64,000 nt of DNA from the NCBI GenBank assembly GCA_024760905.1, contig CM045751.1, positions 10,518,501 to 10,582,500 of the forward strand. The letters run 5' to 3'. Shown piece after piece: positions 1-10,676 of this stretch. The notes beneath the pieces were generated by a model that did not search any database, was not told the DNA's origin, and saw only the letters and a program-made list of their open reading frames with translations. The position numbers and the translations under genes are program-made. Positions within the stretch are counted from its first letter, which is position 1, and each line of letters starts with the position of its first letter. Source of the stretch: Plotosus lineatus. Lineage: Eukaryota > Chordata > Actinopteri > Siluriformes > Plotosidae.

Positions 1-770
1 GGCCCTTAGTTCATTGTATGCCCACTTACGGTGCTTTTCATTCGCGTAAACTTGTCGTCAATGGGCAACACATTGACACACAAATCAGCTAATCTTTCAG
101 GCCAAAGGAGATCAAGCAGATATCTTTTGTTTTTAAAGATTGAAAGGTTCCCCTGAAGGATCTTCGTGAATAGTTGCCACATTTCCACCTCTAAGTCAAC
201 TTTACTGCTTCCTTTCCTGACTTCAGGCCATGCTCAACACTTCTAGTTAATTGGGAACAGAGTGAAGGTCGCAAGGATGTTGGAGACAGAGGAGGTCAAA
301 TGGAATCACTCCACACCACAAGTTAGAGAGGCAAACACAGATGAAGGAATGAAGCCACTGTACAAAGTCTGGAACGCTGAAACCTCAAAGTGATGAGGAG
401 GAGAACTTTCACAGGAGGCCATGTCCTCTACCAAAACCACATCCGTGCATGAGCATAATAGAACCACATGAGCATGCACGCAAGCCCAATACACCCTCAG
501 TCCAACACACATTTATGCTTTTACTGGGTCCAGCTGGTAACAGTTATGCATCACTGTCACCATAGCTGCTTTATCCAAATGATTTATCCGCTGTAAGACA
601 AGCAAAAGGTCTTTGTGGTTTTGAATGCGCCTCGTGCTGCATCTCCTCAACGGACATTGGAAAGGGATTTCTTGGACACTGATAGGCAGATCTAAGAGTG
701 ACAAATTGCCAAACGATAAAGATTTCACAACAGATATCCTAAACTTCTTTTTCAGTCTTTACCTCTAAAT
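1..770. other. Intronic sequence, nothing recognised
   Basis: Short ORFs only, none with a recognisable domain. No terminal repeats or SINE boxes were seen. Confidence 0.5.
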
Positions 771-1386
771 CGATGCTTCTCAAATAGTGTTTGTGTCACA
801 TAGGTCAAATAGGGCGCAGTATGATGCCCCGGGGGGGGGGGAGTATGACCCTGGGGAACACGAGTTCTGGAATAGTGTACAAGAATTAAGTGTAATTGCA
901 GCTCCACTCCAGTAGTTGGCAGTGGCGCTCTCATTGTCGCGCTATGGTGTAGTGGTTTTTCGCACAAGCAAATGACATAAATTGCAGTAAACAACCCCTC
1001 AAGAAACAACACGAAAAATTTCTAACAGGAACGAAGAGAAAGGTGGAGAGCGACAGATATATTAAGAGATAAATAAGTTGAATGAGTTTAAATGAGGATG
1101 TATTTTTTTTTTATTTCAGGCACATTGGTGTATTTTAAATCTTTTCTGTTACAGATCAAAAAACAAATGTTAATGAAGTTTTTCTTTATTGTAAGTTGAA
1201 CTATATTTCTTTTTTTGTTTTTACTGTTAATAAAGATACAATGTCATGCAGAGGTGTACGGTACTAATAATTTTATAGACAAATAATACTACTTATATTC
1301 GCTCATGGGGTGGTGGTGGAGGTGGGGGGCATGAAATGTTTTTTCTTCCTAGAGGGGGAGCCACCGAAAATAATTGAGAAGCACTG
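771..1386. mobile_element. Non-autonomous hAT-type element
   Basis: The ends are inverted: the left begins with TGCTTCTCAAATAGTG after CGA, and the right ends AATAATTGAGAAGCACTG, resembling the CAGTGNTTCTCAA termini of Charlie/Zaphod-type hATs. The flanking 8-mers CTCTAAAT and CTTTACAT agree at 6 of 8 places, as expected for a decayed hAT target duplication. G-runs occur near both ends (about 831-841 and 1311-1328). No transposase coding remains. A segment at about 846-990 recurs near the end of the window. Confidence 0.65.
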
Positions 1387-1583
1387 CTTTACATAGAAAA
1401 AAATACATTCTCATTCGTTGTCAAATCATAAGATGATTTTTACCCTTTAATAATAACTGTCATCCAGCATGACATAATTGGTTCAAGACTGTGTAAAACA
1501 AAGCGCACTCTCAATAGACGGGCCAGTTCTAATCACTTCCTTCTCGCGCCATGAGAGAGAATGGAAAAAGATGAAAGACAATA

Positions 1584-1692
1584 AGGCGGCATGTTCGCCT
1601 CACAGCAAGATTCCCGCCTCGGGTGTTCCTGTGTGTTTCCCTTGTGCTTGTGTGGGTTCCTCTGGGTACTTCAGTCCCCAAAACATGCACAG
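1584..1692 (+). mobile_element. SINE family 2 fragment
   Basis: It carries the tRNA-like words TTCGCCTCACAGCAAGA, then a body similar to the common fish SINE/L2 phrase (GTGTGGGTTCCTCTGGGTAC and CCCCAAAACATGCAC). It lies just outside the left end of the Harbinger-like element, so an upstream ORF extension through here is not part of that element's gene. Confidence 0.55.
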
Positions 1693-1768
1693 TAAGCTAA
1701 TAGACCAAAGTCGCATCTTAGCTCGCGCACGGCATCATGAGATCGTGACTACCATACAAGCTACCAAT

Positions 1769-2186
1769 ATGGCGGAAATAAACCTTGATGTGGATGAGAA
1801 CTGCACTATCGATACGTTCAATTTATGGAAATTTCCCGAACTTCGAGCGTACTGTATACGTAGATGTCTTCCCAGTTGTTCCCGCAAGCGTAAAGATTAA
1901 CTTTTTGCGCTTGCATTTGCGGCGATGTTACAAAAGCTACCTATAGTTTTGTCAAAGGCTGAGGAATCTAAACAAATCCAACGTGACTATGCCAGCTTGT
2001 TGACATTTGAAATGGATGAGGAAAGCGTGACAATTCCCGACCCCTTGGGACTTGAAGACGGCTGGGAGACAGAAAATGACGCCTTATCGAAGTGGCCCCC
2101 GTGTATGGACGATGACATAACGGATTTTTTGTTAATGAAGGACCAGGCACCCCAACGAGCATGACTTCATAATGACGACAAAGGAG
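1769..2186 (+). pseudogene. First exon of a transposon-borne SAP-like gene (probable YqaJ-nuclease partner)
   Basis: The start at 1769 is chosen because translation begins MAEINLDVDENC just inside the terminal repeat. Residues about 17-53 (FPELRAYCIRRCLPSCSRKR onward into ALAFAAML) fit a SAP-like DNA-binding helix pair. An in-frame TAA at 1898-1900 interrupts it, with the same frame resuming at once. A second stop lies at 2162 near the exon end. A consensus-like donor (GAG then GTAAAT) follows at 2187. Fish proteins with this amino end, as I recall them, continue into SWIM/YqaJ regions, but those exons are absent here. It is non-functional as it stands. What I see is the SAP-like segment, the stops and the donor; the nuclease identity is inferred. 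Confidence 0.55.
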
Positions 2187-2400
2187 GTAAATACAAGTTT
2201 GACAGCTGTCACCGAGGGATCTGACAGCTCTTGTTTGTCTATTTTACAAATTAACATAACTAATTTTCAAGATCTAAGTCTATGATACTTAATGATTAAG
2301 GCATCGCCGATTTTTATGGTAATTTAACAGGTAAATAAAAGGTAATACAGTCTATAGGGTCTATGAATTCGAATAAAGAACACTTTAATTATAAACTTAC

Positions 2401-2595
2401 TGCTTTATTCCAACATTTGCGTCCCCCTGGATACTTCAGCTTGGTAGGGAAGGTAAATAATGTGAATGGTGGCGGACATGTACACGCGTTAGTCCCAAAT
2501 TTGCAGGCATGTATATTGCAAATTTCCTTTTTCCAACGCTCGAGATGATAAATGCCGTTCCTACAGTTCACTACAGCACAATGCGCACCTGGCAT
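2401..2595 (-). pseudogene. First exon of a THAP-domain transposase (Harbinger/ISL2EU-like)
   Basis: The minus-strand reading starts MPGAHCAVVNCRN at 2595 and continues through PPPFTLFTFPTKL and a later WNKA. This has the THAP order: a Cys pair, a PF/FP core and a tryptophan, with an expanded Cys-rich insert (CNIHAC, CTC). The exon ends in an ideal donor (GCA then GTAAGT) at 2400. The frame is open over 65 codons. THAP domains are zinc-coordinating DNA-binding modules of P-element, ISL2EU and related transposases. No downstream exon with a DDE nuclease exists, because the next sequence on this strand runs into the tail of the convergent partner. The Cys spacing is atypical, so a THAP-like label is safer than THAP. 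Confidence 0.55.
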
Positions 2596-2814
2596 ATCGA
2601 TAATTTAAGGCTTAAGGCATGCTTTATGCGGCAGTTGTTAGGATGTGTTTACATACAAAAGCAAGTGGCTACAAGAAAGTTTGATAGCAGTGACCCTTAG
2701 ATCAGATGTTGGGTCACGTTCCCCGCACATGCGCAGTCGTAATGCGAATTTGGTCTATTGGCTGCTACAAATCAGCCCGAGGTGAGAGGGAGTGCGAATG
2801 GTTGTGTGAGTCTT

Positions 2815-2955
2815 GCCCCTGCAATGGCCGGGCGAGCTGTCCAGGGTGAACCCTCCCCTCGCTCACAGTCGGCTAAGATGGGTGGGTGCTAGTCTCCCTG
2901 GGACCCTAAATAGGAACAAGCGACTTGGAAAATAAATGAGTGAATAAAAGAAATA
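2815..2955 (+). mobile_element. SINE family 1, 3' part
   Basis: It matches the 3' half of the complete copies at 43.8 and 53 kb: the GCAATGGCCGGGCGAGCTGTCC box, then TCGGCTAAGATGGG and a tail of the AATAAATGAGTGAATAAA type. The tRNA head is missing. Confidence 0.65.
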
Positions 2956-3613
2956 CAGCAATGGGCCTCTCATCTGGCTCGTGAAAATGAAATAAGGGAA
3001 GGCCAGGGAGACGTGAAGTGTAGGCGGGGTGAGAGACATGTCGGGTTACCAGAAGGAAACAGTCGAGCAGATGAGCCTACTGGCAGCTAGACTTTTTCTT
3101 TCACTTAAAATGGGAATAATAAGATTTTTTGGATGGGACACCTGCAAGAGTGCGAAGTGTGAAACAAGTGAGAAAGCCGAAACCTTTACAAAAGCTGCTG
3201 AGCCCTTCTCCCCAAGGGCGAGTTGCTCTTCCAATACTTTTGTATTCCTTTAAAGGGCTACATCGTACAGCGTGTATCATGCATTAGCCCTGCAATATTA
3301 CTCTCATGTGAAACTTGGCCTGACATGAATGCCATGCTGCTTTCATAAGAATCTGAACCTTAAAAATTAGAGCCCACTTTCTACATCACCACGATACCTG
3401 GGAGCCTCTTCGATTTGTATTGTGATTCTGTACGCATCATGTTTCTACAAATATCTCGATCCTATACTACATTTTCTCGACTAATCGGTTTGCAAAGCCT
3501 TGAACCATTTACAAGAAAGTGTTGCATTTAAACACCACAAACTTCCTTCAAATACGAGGAGTAACGGATGTATGTGAGTCAGTGCGACAAAACATGAATC
3601 ACTGCAATAAATA
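2956..3613. other. Intronic sequence, nothing recognised
   Basis: No domain, terminal repeat or SINE box was seen. Short ORFs around 3029-3253 overlap on both strands and look fortuitous. Confidence 0.45.
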
Positions 3614-3886
3614 CAGGGATCCCTCAGTTTCCACTGTTAATTGGGACCGAGATCCCCCGCGACCTCCGAATTCTGTGAAGTCGGATCGAACCCCCTGACT
3701 GACGTATACGTACATGTTTGGTGGCTCTGTTCTTCGAATTCGAAGATAGTGAAGAGTTATTTCTCCTCGCCTGCGCCGAGTATTTTTTGTATAGCGAGAG
3801 ATAGTTCGCGCTGGCTGATCCCCGCTCTCTAGGCCTAGGTCCCGTCCACGGTGGCTGTGGTGGTTCCTAGACTGACAGAAAGACGC

Positions 3887-4086
3887 TGACGGCTTTGCAG
3901 CCTACTCTTTACGAAAGTCAGCAATGGTTCTTTTACATGCCTCTCACCATAGACAGTGAGGGACATGGCAGGCCTTTGATAACCCAGTTAGCTGCACTGA
4001 GGGGACAGTGACAACCTTGTGGGGACTCAAACCCCAACCTTAGGATCAGCGATCCTGCGCCCTATCCACTAGAGCACCACTGCCCC
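3887..4086 (-). mobile_element. SINE family 1, minus orientation
   Basis: Read on minus, it gives the A-box region (GTGGTGCTCTAGTGGATAGG), B-box-like GGTTTGAGTCCC, then AACTGGGTTATCAAAGGCC and AAGCCGTCAGCG. These are the same blocks as the plus-strand copies at 43.8, 53.0 and 61.2 kb. It sits inside MITE copy 1 and is therefore younger than that insertion. Confidence 0.8.
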
Positions 4087-4344
4087 ACATACATGTATAT
4101 GTGTATATAATATCAATAAATACATATTCAATGCTATAAATGCATATAAGAACAATTAGACATTCAAAAATAATGCATAAGATGTAAATAAAATACAAAC
4201 ACACACACACATACAGGCATGCGCGCACACGGATGTGCACCTCACATAAAAATGAAAATAGTTTTATTGGGTTTTTTTTTTTTTTTTTTGCATAATTGGC
4301 CTTGTTTTGTGGCATTTTCTTAACCCCCCCCCCCCCCTTTTTTT

Positions 4345-4615
4345 TTTTATACCCAAGCCATAGTGGCTCATCAGGCTGGTGCTTATCCCCGGTTTCTGTA
4401 GCGTGAAGCAATGAGGAGTTCAACTCCTCCTGGATGGGATGCTAGTCCATCGCAGGTTACCTTCCCAGTATATTTTTACTGCTGGGTGAACAGAGGCACA
4501 TTTGTGGTTAAGACCTTGCGCAGGGGTCTTAGCACAGTGAGGGTCTACCTGGGATTTGAGCTCACGACCTCCCGATCATGAGCGCAGCACCCTAACCACT
4601 ACACCACCGGTCCCA
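4345..4615 (-). mobile_element. SINE family 3, minus orientation
   Basis: Read on minus, it starts GGGACCGGTGGTGTAGTGG, a pol III A-box-like tRNA head, and runs to the CCTGATGAGCCACTATGGC region. The plus copy at 60.9 kb shares the blocks GGATGGGATGCTAGTCCATC / GCGATGGACTAGCGTCTCATC and the ATATTTTTACTG pair. It interrupts MITE copy 1 next to homopolymer C and T runs. Confidence 0.75.
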
Positions 4616-4731
4616 CAAGTTTGCCCCTATTCTTCCTGAATTTCCTTTTTTTTTTTTTTTAAATTCTGCACTGAAGCCTGCGGTGCACTGAAGCCGCATG
4701 AATTGAATAGCGAAGTAGCGAGGGATCACTG

Positions 4732-6205
4732 CACATTAATAGATCACACTATATCACTGCACCAGTTTTTATGTTTAAAAATAACGAATGGGGCGCCTTT
4801 TACAGTTTTGATCCTCAGATCCAGGGGTCTGAAATATGGTCTGTGACGACCACAACATACAAGAAGTTTGATCTGATCCCCTGTTGTGAGGTGCGAGATG
4901 CTACAGTATACACAGAGATCACAGGACTGCTCCATTTTGAAAATAATTAACAGGCTGGTTGTCATCTTGCATCTATGTATTCCTGGCCCTGCTCGCCATC
5001 TCTTCGCCTGTAGAGCTGACACTTTTGCAAAGAGTTTCAGTGGCTGGTGGGAATGCCTCCAGCCTCCCCAGGGCCTGGGCATACAGAGTTCAGGCCAGAT
5101 CAGCGAAGCAGGGAAAATACTTCAGCTCAGAGCCTGAGCGCAGCCCCTGAAAACGTCTCGTTTTGTTCATTTTAGTGCTTCATGGTACTCAGTCTGGCCA
5201 GGCCAGACATTCAACAGAACTTTACAACACAATTTGTTTCATACGGAGAAGTAAAAATGGATGTCAAGTCTTTTTTTTGTTTTTTTTTGCCAACTGGCGA
5301 TCCCCTGCTGTAGTGAAGAGAAAGGCGAAATCCTGTACCATGGCAACAAATAGTGCCTCGCTATCTTTTATTAGTTTTGACTGACACATAGTCTGGGGCC
5401 CAGATTGAGGCTTCCCTTGCAACAATGAAGAAATGCAAGCATAAAAAGAGATGCTAATCAGTGATGAACACTAAGAAATGGAACAAACAAGTCCAACTTG
5501 AATCCTTTTGACTCAAATGACACGTGAGACGAATGAATAAAGAAAAATACTGTTCACATGACAAAAACACCAGGACTCATATGAGCCAGATACTGTAATA
5601 TTAGAGAGGTTGAAAAGCCAACACATTCAGTGGAGAAGAGGGTGAGAAAAAGATTAAAGTGATACCCAGTCACATGCCGCGAGACTATTTGATACGGCCC
5701 GGGATAAACCATCGTCCCGCCTCCTACTCAGGCAGGGCAGACTGCAGAGTCCCAGGCCAAAAATTCTCCCAAACACACCAAAACAATGTCCGTTAAAGTT
5801 TGGAGCATGTTGAAACAAGATTAAAAGAACTTCGCTTCTTTCAGACTACCCTGACCAGACAAAGGTGCGAAGCGAAAGGTATTTTCCTTCTGAAATATGG
5901 CTCGTGTTTCAGCTCTTGCCTTCCGCTCCAAGGCTTAACCTGTAATTTACATGTCACGACTGTCAGCAGACCTGAACTAAACACATACAGTATTTCACGA
6001 CATTAAACTGCTGGCGCTGCATTAGGAGTCATGACTTTTTGTCCCGCCCCTCCTCCTACACAACAACAGACGAGGGCTGCAGCTAATGCTGCCCAAACCC
6101 AAAATAATGTTGGACAGCCATTCTACTGCCTGAAGCATTATTCTCATATGCAAAATAAGATGGCATCTACAGTCCTCACCTAAATAAGGCTGGATTCAGT
6201 TACTT
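4732..6205. other. Intronic sequence, nothing recognised
   Basis: Several 60-110-codon ORFs overlap on both strands at 4744-5384, with no recognisable domain. A T-rich run lies at 5271-5288. Confidence 0.45.
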
Positions 6206-6412
6206 CCTTCTTCTTCTCCTTTCGGCTGCGCCCTTCAGGGGTGGTCACAGCGAATCATCTGCCCCCATCTCACTCACCCTTTCCTCTGCATCTTCTTCTC
6301 TTACACCAACTACCTTCATGTCCTCCTTCACCACATCCATAAATCTTCTCTTTGGTCTTCCACCAGGCCTTCTGCCTGGTAGTTCCAACCTCAGCAACCA
6401 ACTACCAATCTA
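6206..6412 (-). mobile_element. RTE-like LINE 3' end, minus orientation
   Basis: On minus, it matches the 3' end of the 47.2-kb copy: GGAAGACCAAAGAGAAGATT, then a GTGAAGGAGGACATGAAGG stretch, CCACCCCTGAAGGG and a GAAGAAGAAG tail. The 5' side is lost, as is common for 5'-truncated LINEs. Confidence 0.8.
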
Positions 6413-6596
6413 CTCACTTCCTACATACAGTTATTTTAAGGAGCCGCCAGTAGCATCGATCTCAATCAGTGACGGTGCTGGGGTGATATAATTAAACCAC
6501 GAATTTCATAATTCCAATGGAGACCTGTGAATTTTCCTAGTTAATAAAAAATAAATAAATACATAAACTCGTTGAAGTTAAACTCTCTAAGGATCG

Positions 6597-6735
6597 TGGT
6601 GGATCAAGTGATTAATACTCTGGATTACTGAGAAGGTTGGCAGTTCAAGTCTAATGTTGCCAACCTGCCACTGTTGGGTCCTTGAGCGAGGCCCTTCACC
6701 TTTATTTGCTCAGTCGTATGCCTCGCCCATAAGTG
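6597..6735 (+). mobile_element. SINE family 4 (tRNA-derived)
   Basis: It has a tRNA-like head (GTGGATCAAGTGATTAATACTC, GGCAGTTCAAGTC) followed by the widespread fish phrase CTGCCACTGTTGGGTCCTTG and AGCGAGGCCCTTCACC. Related fragments are at 23.3 and 30.0 kb. Confidence 0.7.
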
Positions 6736-7011
6736 TTCGCCGCCCTTCCAAATATTGTGAATGCAAACACCAGAAAAACAGCACTAAATATACATGGCAC
6801 ACTATAAACACATACCAAAAATATGTGCATGATCACGGTTGAACAAAAATTTAATAAATAAAAAAAAACCCAACAACAACACTGCATTCAATAGAAACTC
6901 TAATTTATCTCAAAAGTATGATGTTACAACAACTAAATTTCAGCTGAATACATCATCATGCATCTTAAAGAGGGAATCTGGAGAATATTTAAAATTAGGA
7001 CTAGCCTAACA

Positions 7012-7071
7012 CCCCCCACCACCACCACCACTACAGACACACACCACCACCACCACCACCACCACCACCAC
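7012..7071. repeat. (ACC)n trinucleotide repeat
   Basis: A 60-bp CCA/ACC tract with two short interruptions (CTACAGAC, ACAC). Confidence 0.9.
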
Positions 7072-7910
7072 CGATTCTTGGCTGTGGATTGCTGAACCTC
7101 AACAATTTAAAGACTCCACTCATCTTAAATTTGGCCAATCAACATCAACATGTGTTTATTCTGTACATAAGCGTAAACGTCTTGTGTTGCTGACTGGCTG
7201 GAATTCTGTGGCTCACTCAGACTTTTTTTTTTCCCTCCCCAGAGCCGTGCATAAATTTCAGATTTGACAAAAGGTGTATGGATTACGAGTAAACATTTGC
7301 GTCTGAAGTTCTACATATTTAGCTAAAAAGCCAGACAATTTATTACTTCCTCTCCTTTTCTGATTAAATTCACCTATTTTCTGCCACTTATTTCTACTGT
7401 CCCACTTTTAAAAAAACCAGGTAGATCTTTGAAGACATCCCCTTCTGAAATGTCCATTTGGTTTGACTGAGAGTTGAAATGATACATGTCCTCACAGAAC
7501 CTTTCACTTAAAATCTCAACCAAGGATTAGGTGGAAGTTCATAATTTTAGATAAATAGCTACCTTTATACCTACAATATATAAGCACATCTTGCATTTCC
7601 AAGTCATTTATCCTGGAAACTTTCTTTGCAATTTTTAAAATTGTAAAAATGCATTAATTTGGGGGGTTGAATCGAAGACTTTTTACTACTTTCAACTTTC
7701 GAGCTCAACAGAAAGAAGCCACTTCGGTCGTCTCAATCAAAGCTTGCTTCTGGACATATTTCCCTAGAGTAGAGAGAACCTCTCGAGTCCAGGCTGCCTA
7801 AATAGGAGTCTGATGATCTGCAGATGCATTGTCAGGAAAAATAAAAATGCAAGAAGGTCCTGTGGAGAATCAAACAATGCTGTCCAAAACAAAAAAAGGC
7901 GAGAGAAATA
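7072..7910. other. Intronic sequence, nothing recognised
   Basis: AT-rich sequence directly before the hAT target duplication. No coding or repeat signature was seen. Confidence 0.45.
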
Positions 7911-10676
7911 CTATAAATCAGGTGTCACCAACACGGTGCCCGCGGGCACCCGGTCGCCCGCAAGGACCACATGAGTCGCCCGCGGGCCTGTTCCAAAAAT
8001 AGCACATCTCATAGAGAGCTGCTGCCTAAAAATTAATTTGTTCTGTTGCTATTATTTTTTAATCACACTTGTATGTATATAGATTTAAAAAATACTATCT
8101 TAAAAATACTTTAAGGTTAACGCGCACAATATTTACCTATGGGCAGTAAAGTAGAGCTTGTGGGATGTGGAGAGGTTAGGCGCTGTATGCACTTTAAGTA
8201 CCCCAAAAACATGGCAGAAAAAAGAAAGAAAACGTATCTCTTTCACAGTGAATGGGAAGAGGAGTTCTTTTTACGACTGTAAAGAAACCTGCGTGTGTCT
8301 GATTTGCTTGGGACGACCGTGGCGACAGCAAGCGGGCACAATGTGGAGAGACATTTCAATACGTGTCACAAAAGCTACCATGATAAATATCCACCTGGCG
8401 CCCTACGGGCAGAAAAAGCCCGTGAGCTAAAGACCGCTCTGGGTAAGCAACAGTCTTTTTACGAGGCCGGCCAAAAACTCACAAAAAGCAACCAAGCCTC
8501 GTTTAGAGCTACACATTTTCTGATCAAGAAAAAAAGGCATTTACAGATGGAGAAGTTGTCAAAGAAGCGATGTTATTAATTGCTAACACTGTATTTAAAG
8601 GCGAGAAAAATGGAAGCGACCTAATCTCCACTCTTTCCGACGTCAACTGGGGCATCTCACGATGGCAAGACGAGTATCAGCTATGTCCAGTAACTTGGTC
8701 GATCAGTTGGAGCAGGATCTGGCGAAAGTGCAAGTGGTTTAGCCTCCAGTGCGATGAGTCCGTGGACAGCAGCAGTACAGCGCAGTTATTGGTTTTTATC
8801 CGGATGGTGTTTAATGATTTCTCCACAAAAGAAGAACTCCTGACACTACTGCCCTTAAAGACAACTACGAGAGGAGTTGACATTTATAACACGGTGAAGG
8901 AGTTTTTCGTGCAGAAAAAGGTGCCATTGGAAAAGCTGGTAGCGGTGACAACAGACGGGGCTCCTGCTATGGTCGGCCGACAGACAGGTTTCATCGCTCA
9001 CTGTAAACGTGACCCAGCCTCTCCCACATTTCTGCATTACCATTGCATCATTCACCAGCAGGCGTTGTGTGCGAAAGTGATCGGCTTTGGGCACGTGATG
9101 ACTCCCGTTGTGAAAATCATAAACAACATCCGCTCCAAAGCAAAGCAGCACAGGATTTTCAAGGTACTATTAGAGGAGATGTCAGCAGAATATGGGGACC
9201 TACTGCTACACACAGAAATCAGATGGCTCAGCAGAGGCGAGTTTTGCATCGTTTTTTGTCTCTTTTGCGTAGTGAAATCAAAGAGTTCATGCAGTCCAAA
9301 GGCGAAGATGTCTCACTGCTAGAGGACACAGAGTGGACACTTGACCTTGCATTTTGGTGGACATTACTGGGAAACTAAACCTCCTGAACTGCCAGCTGCA
9401 AGGCAAAGGTAAGACTGTTGTCGATATGATAAGTGCTTTAAATGCATTTAAAGCCAAAATGAATGCATTCTCTGCAGATTTACAGAGAAAAAAAGTTCTG
9501 CACTTTCCCTCTGTGCAGTCAGTGCTGAAAGACAATGCTTCTGCATCTGAGACATTTGAAAAAGTGGCAGAAAAGTACATTGAAGTAATAAACAGACTTG
9601 GGCAAGAGTTTGAGAATAGGTTTTGTGACCTTCATCAGCTTGAACCATGTGTGTTCTTCATTTCCAACCCTTTCATGAATGGGGACACAACATGCTTTGC
9701 TGAGCAGTTAAGTGCAACATTCAACTTGGATGCTGGACAGGTGGAGATTGAAATTATAACATTGCAAAATGATCTCCATCTCAAAGCCTACCAGGCTGCA
9801 CCAAACTTTTGGCGCCTTGTTGACACAGAGAAGTACAGTGGAGTATGCACAGCAGCCATGAAGGTTGCCAGCCTGTTTGGCTCAACCTATCTCTGTGAAT
9901 CAGCATTTTCTGACATGAACTTCATCAAAAACAAACACAGAACACGCCTCACTGATGCACATCTGAGAGACTCACTCACAGTTGCAGTGTCAAGTTACAC
10001 ACCAGATTACAACACACTGGTGAACAGCATGCAATGCCAGTCTTCCCACTAACCAAGGTCGGATACCAGATGTAGTCAGTGGCAACATGGTAGTGCCATG
10101 GCAAAGTTGAATTAAAATATTGAAGAATTGTGTTCAATTTAAAAGTGTGTTCATGACATTTAAAAGTTATAATTTTGTTAAACATAACACAGACTTGGCC
10201 ATTAGTTCAAAATGTGAAATAAAAATGTATTACATATTTAAAAATATGTAAGTTGATTTTGTTTAACATTACATAATTGTTAACTTTTGAAACATGTTGC
10301 AACATAGTTCATGATTTGTTAACAGGGCATGTCAGTGGCTTGTGCAAATGGGATATTTTTTTGCTAAAATGTAGTGATGTAAGTGATCATCTGAAAATGT
10401 AACAAATACTGTGATTAATAGAGATAAAGTGTTGAATATTGATATCTGTTTCCCACCTTGTTGTCATTTTTGATAATCATTGTTAGAAATCATTAACATG
10501 ATCAGTGTCTTTACATAGGTGAGTATTACTAATCATTATAAATAATGTATAACTAAAGGCAAACTGAGCAAATTTGTTATTTCAGAAGAGCGTATCAAAC
10601 TGGTAGCCCTTCGTATGATTCAGTAACCGTGAAGTAGCTCTCAGTTTCAAAAATGTTGGTGACCCCTGCTATAAAT
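7911..10676 (+). mobile_element. Full-length hAT transposon with 8-bp target site duplication
   Basis: The element itself spans 7919-10668 (2750 bp). Its left end CAGGTGTCACCAACACGGTG and right end TGTTGGTGACCCCTG are inverted. CTATAAAT occurs as a perfect 8-bp duplication at 7911-7918 and 10669-10676, the hallmark of hAT insertion. A GC-rich subterminal block (CCCGCGGGCACCCGG, TCGCCCGCGGGCC) follows the left end. It carries one transposase gene on plus. A small deleted sibling lies at 53.4 kb in the opposite orientation. Confidence 0.92.
8211..10052 (+). pseudogene. hAT transposase, GTF2IRD2/ZBED5-like class, frameshifted
   Basis: The reading starts MAEKRKKTYLFHSEWEEEFF at 8211 and ends with the stop at 10050-10052, about 610 codons, close to the usual length. 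In order: a BED-like zinc region (CVCLIC then NVERHF), a linker ending near FTDGEVVKEA, the catalytic core (SLQCDES, VTTDGAPAMVG, HYHCIIHQQALCAK, EIRWLSRG), and the C-terminal dimerisation hATC block (LFGSTYLCESAFSDM, then FIKNKHRTRL). The frame breaks at about 8255-8290, near 8575, by a compensating pair within about 8640-8735, and again near 9240 and 9355, so no single product can be made. Longest clean pieces are 8570-9322 and 9354-10052. In active hATs this enzyme cuts and pastes the element. The copy is inactive now, but its terminal repeats are intact. Confidence 0.88.

Larger units (their letters stand above)
1696..2764. mobile_element. Deleted Harbinger/ISL2EU-like DNA transposon
   Basis: The left end (about 1696-1730, TAATAGACCAAAGTCGCAT) is repeated inverted at the right end (about 2728-2762, ATGCGAATTTGGTCTATTG). 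Between them lie the first exons of two convergent genes, a SAP-like one on plus and a THAP-like one on minus, 214 bp apart. The ISL2EU group of the PIF/Harbinger superfamily is known to pair a THAP-bearing DDE transposase with a YqaJ-type nuclease gene. Neither the DDE nor the nuclease domain is present, so this is an internally deleted copy. Family assignment is inference. Confidence 0.6.
3614..4731. mobile_element. Tigger-type MITE, copy 1, interrupted by SINEs
   Basis: The left end is CAGGGATCCCTCAGTTTCC after a TA. The right end is TAGCGAGGGATCACTG. The interior matches the intact copies (ATAATATCAATAAATACATA, TAATGCATAAGATG, the CA tract, and GGCCTTGTTTTGTGGCATTT). The sequence departs from the family at about 3717-4086 and 4345-4615, where SINEs in the minus orientation are inserted. 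Its own length without inserts would be near 475 bp, like copy 3. Confidence 0.75.

Noticed and set aside
1478..1770. N-terminal extension of the SAP-like ORF
   Set aside because: It reads through a SINE fragment and lies outside the inverted terminal repeat; the ATG at 1769 is the better start.
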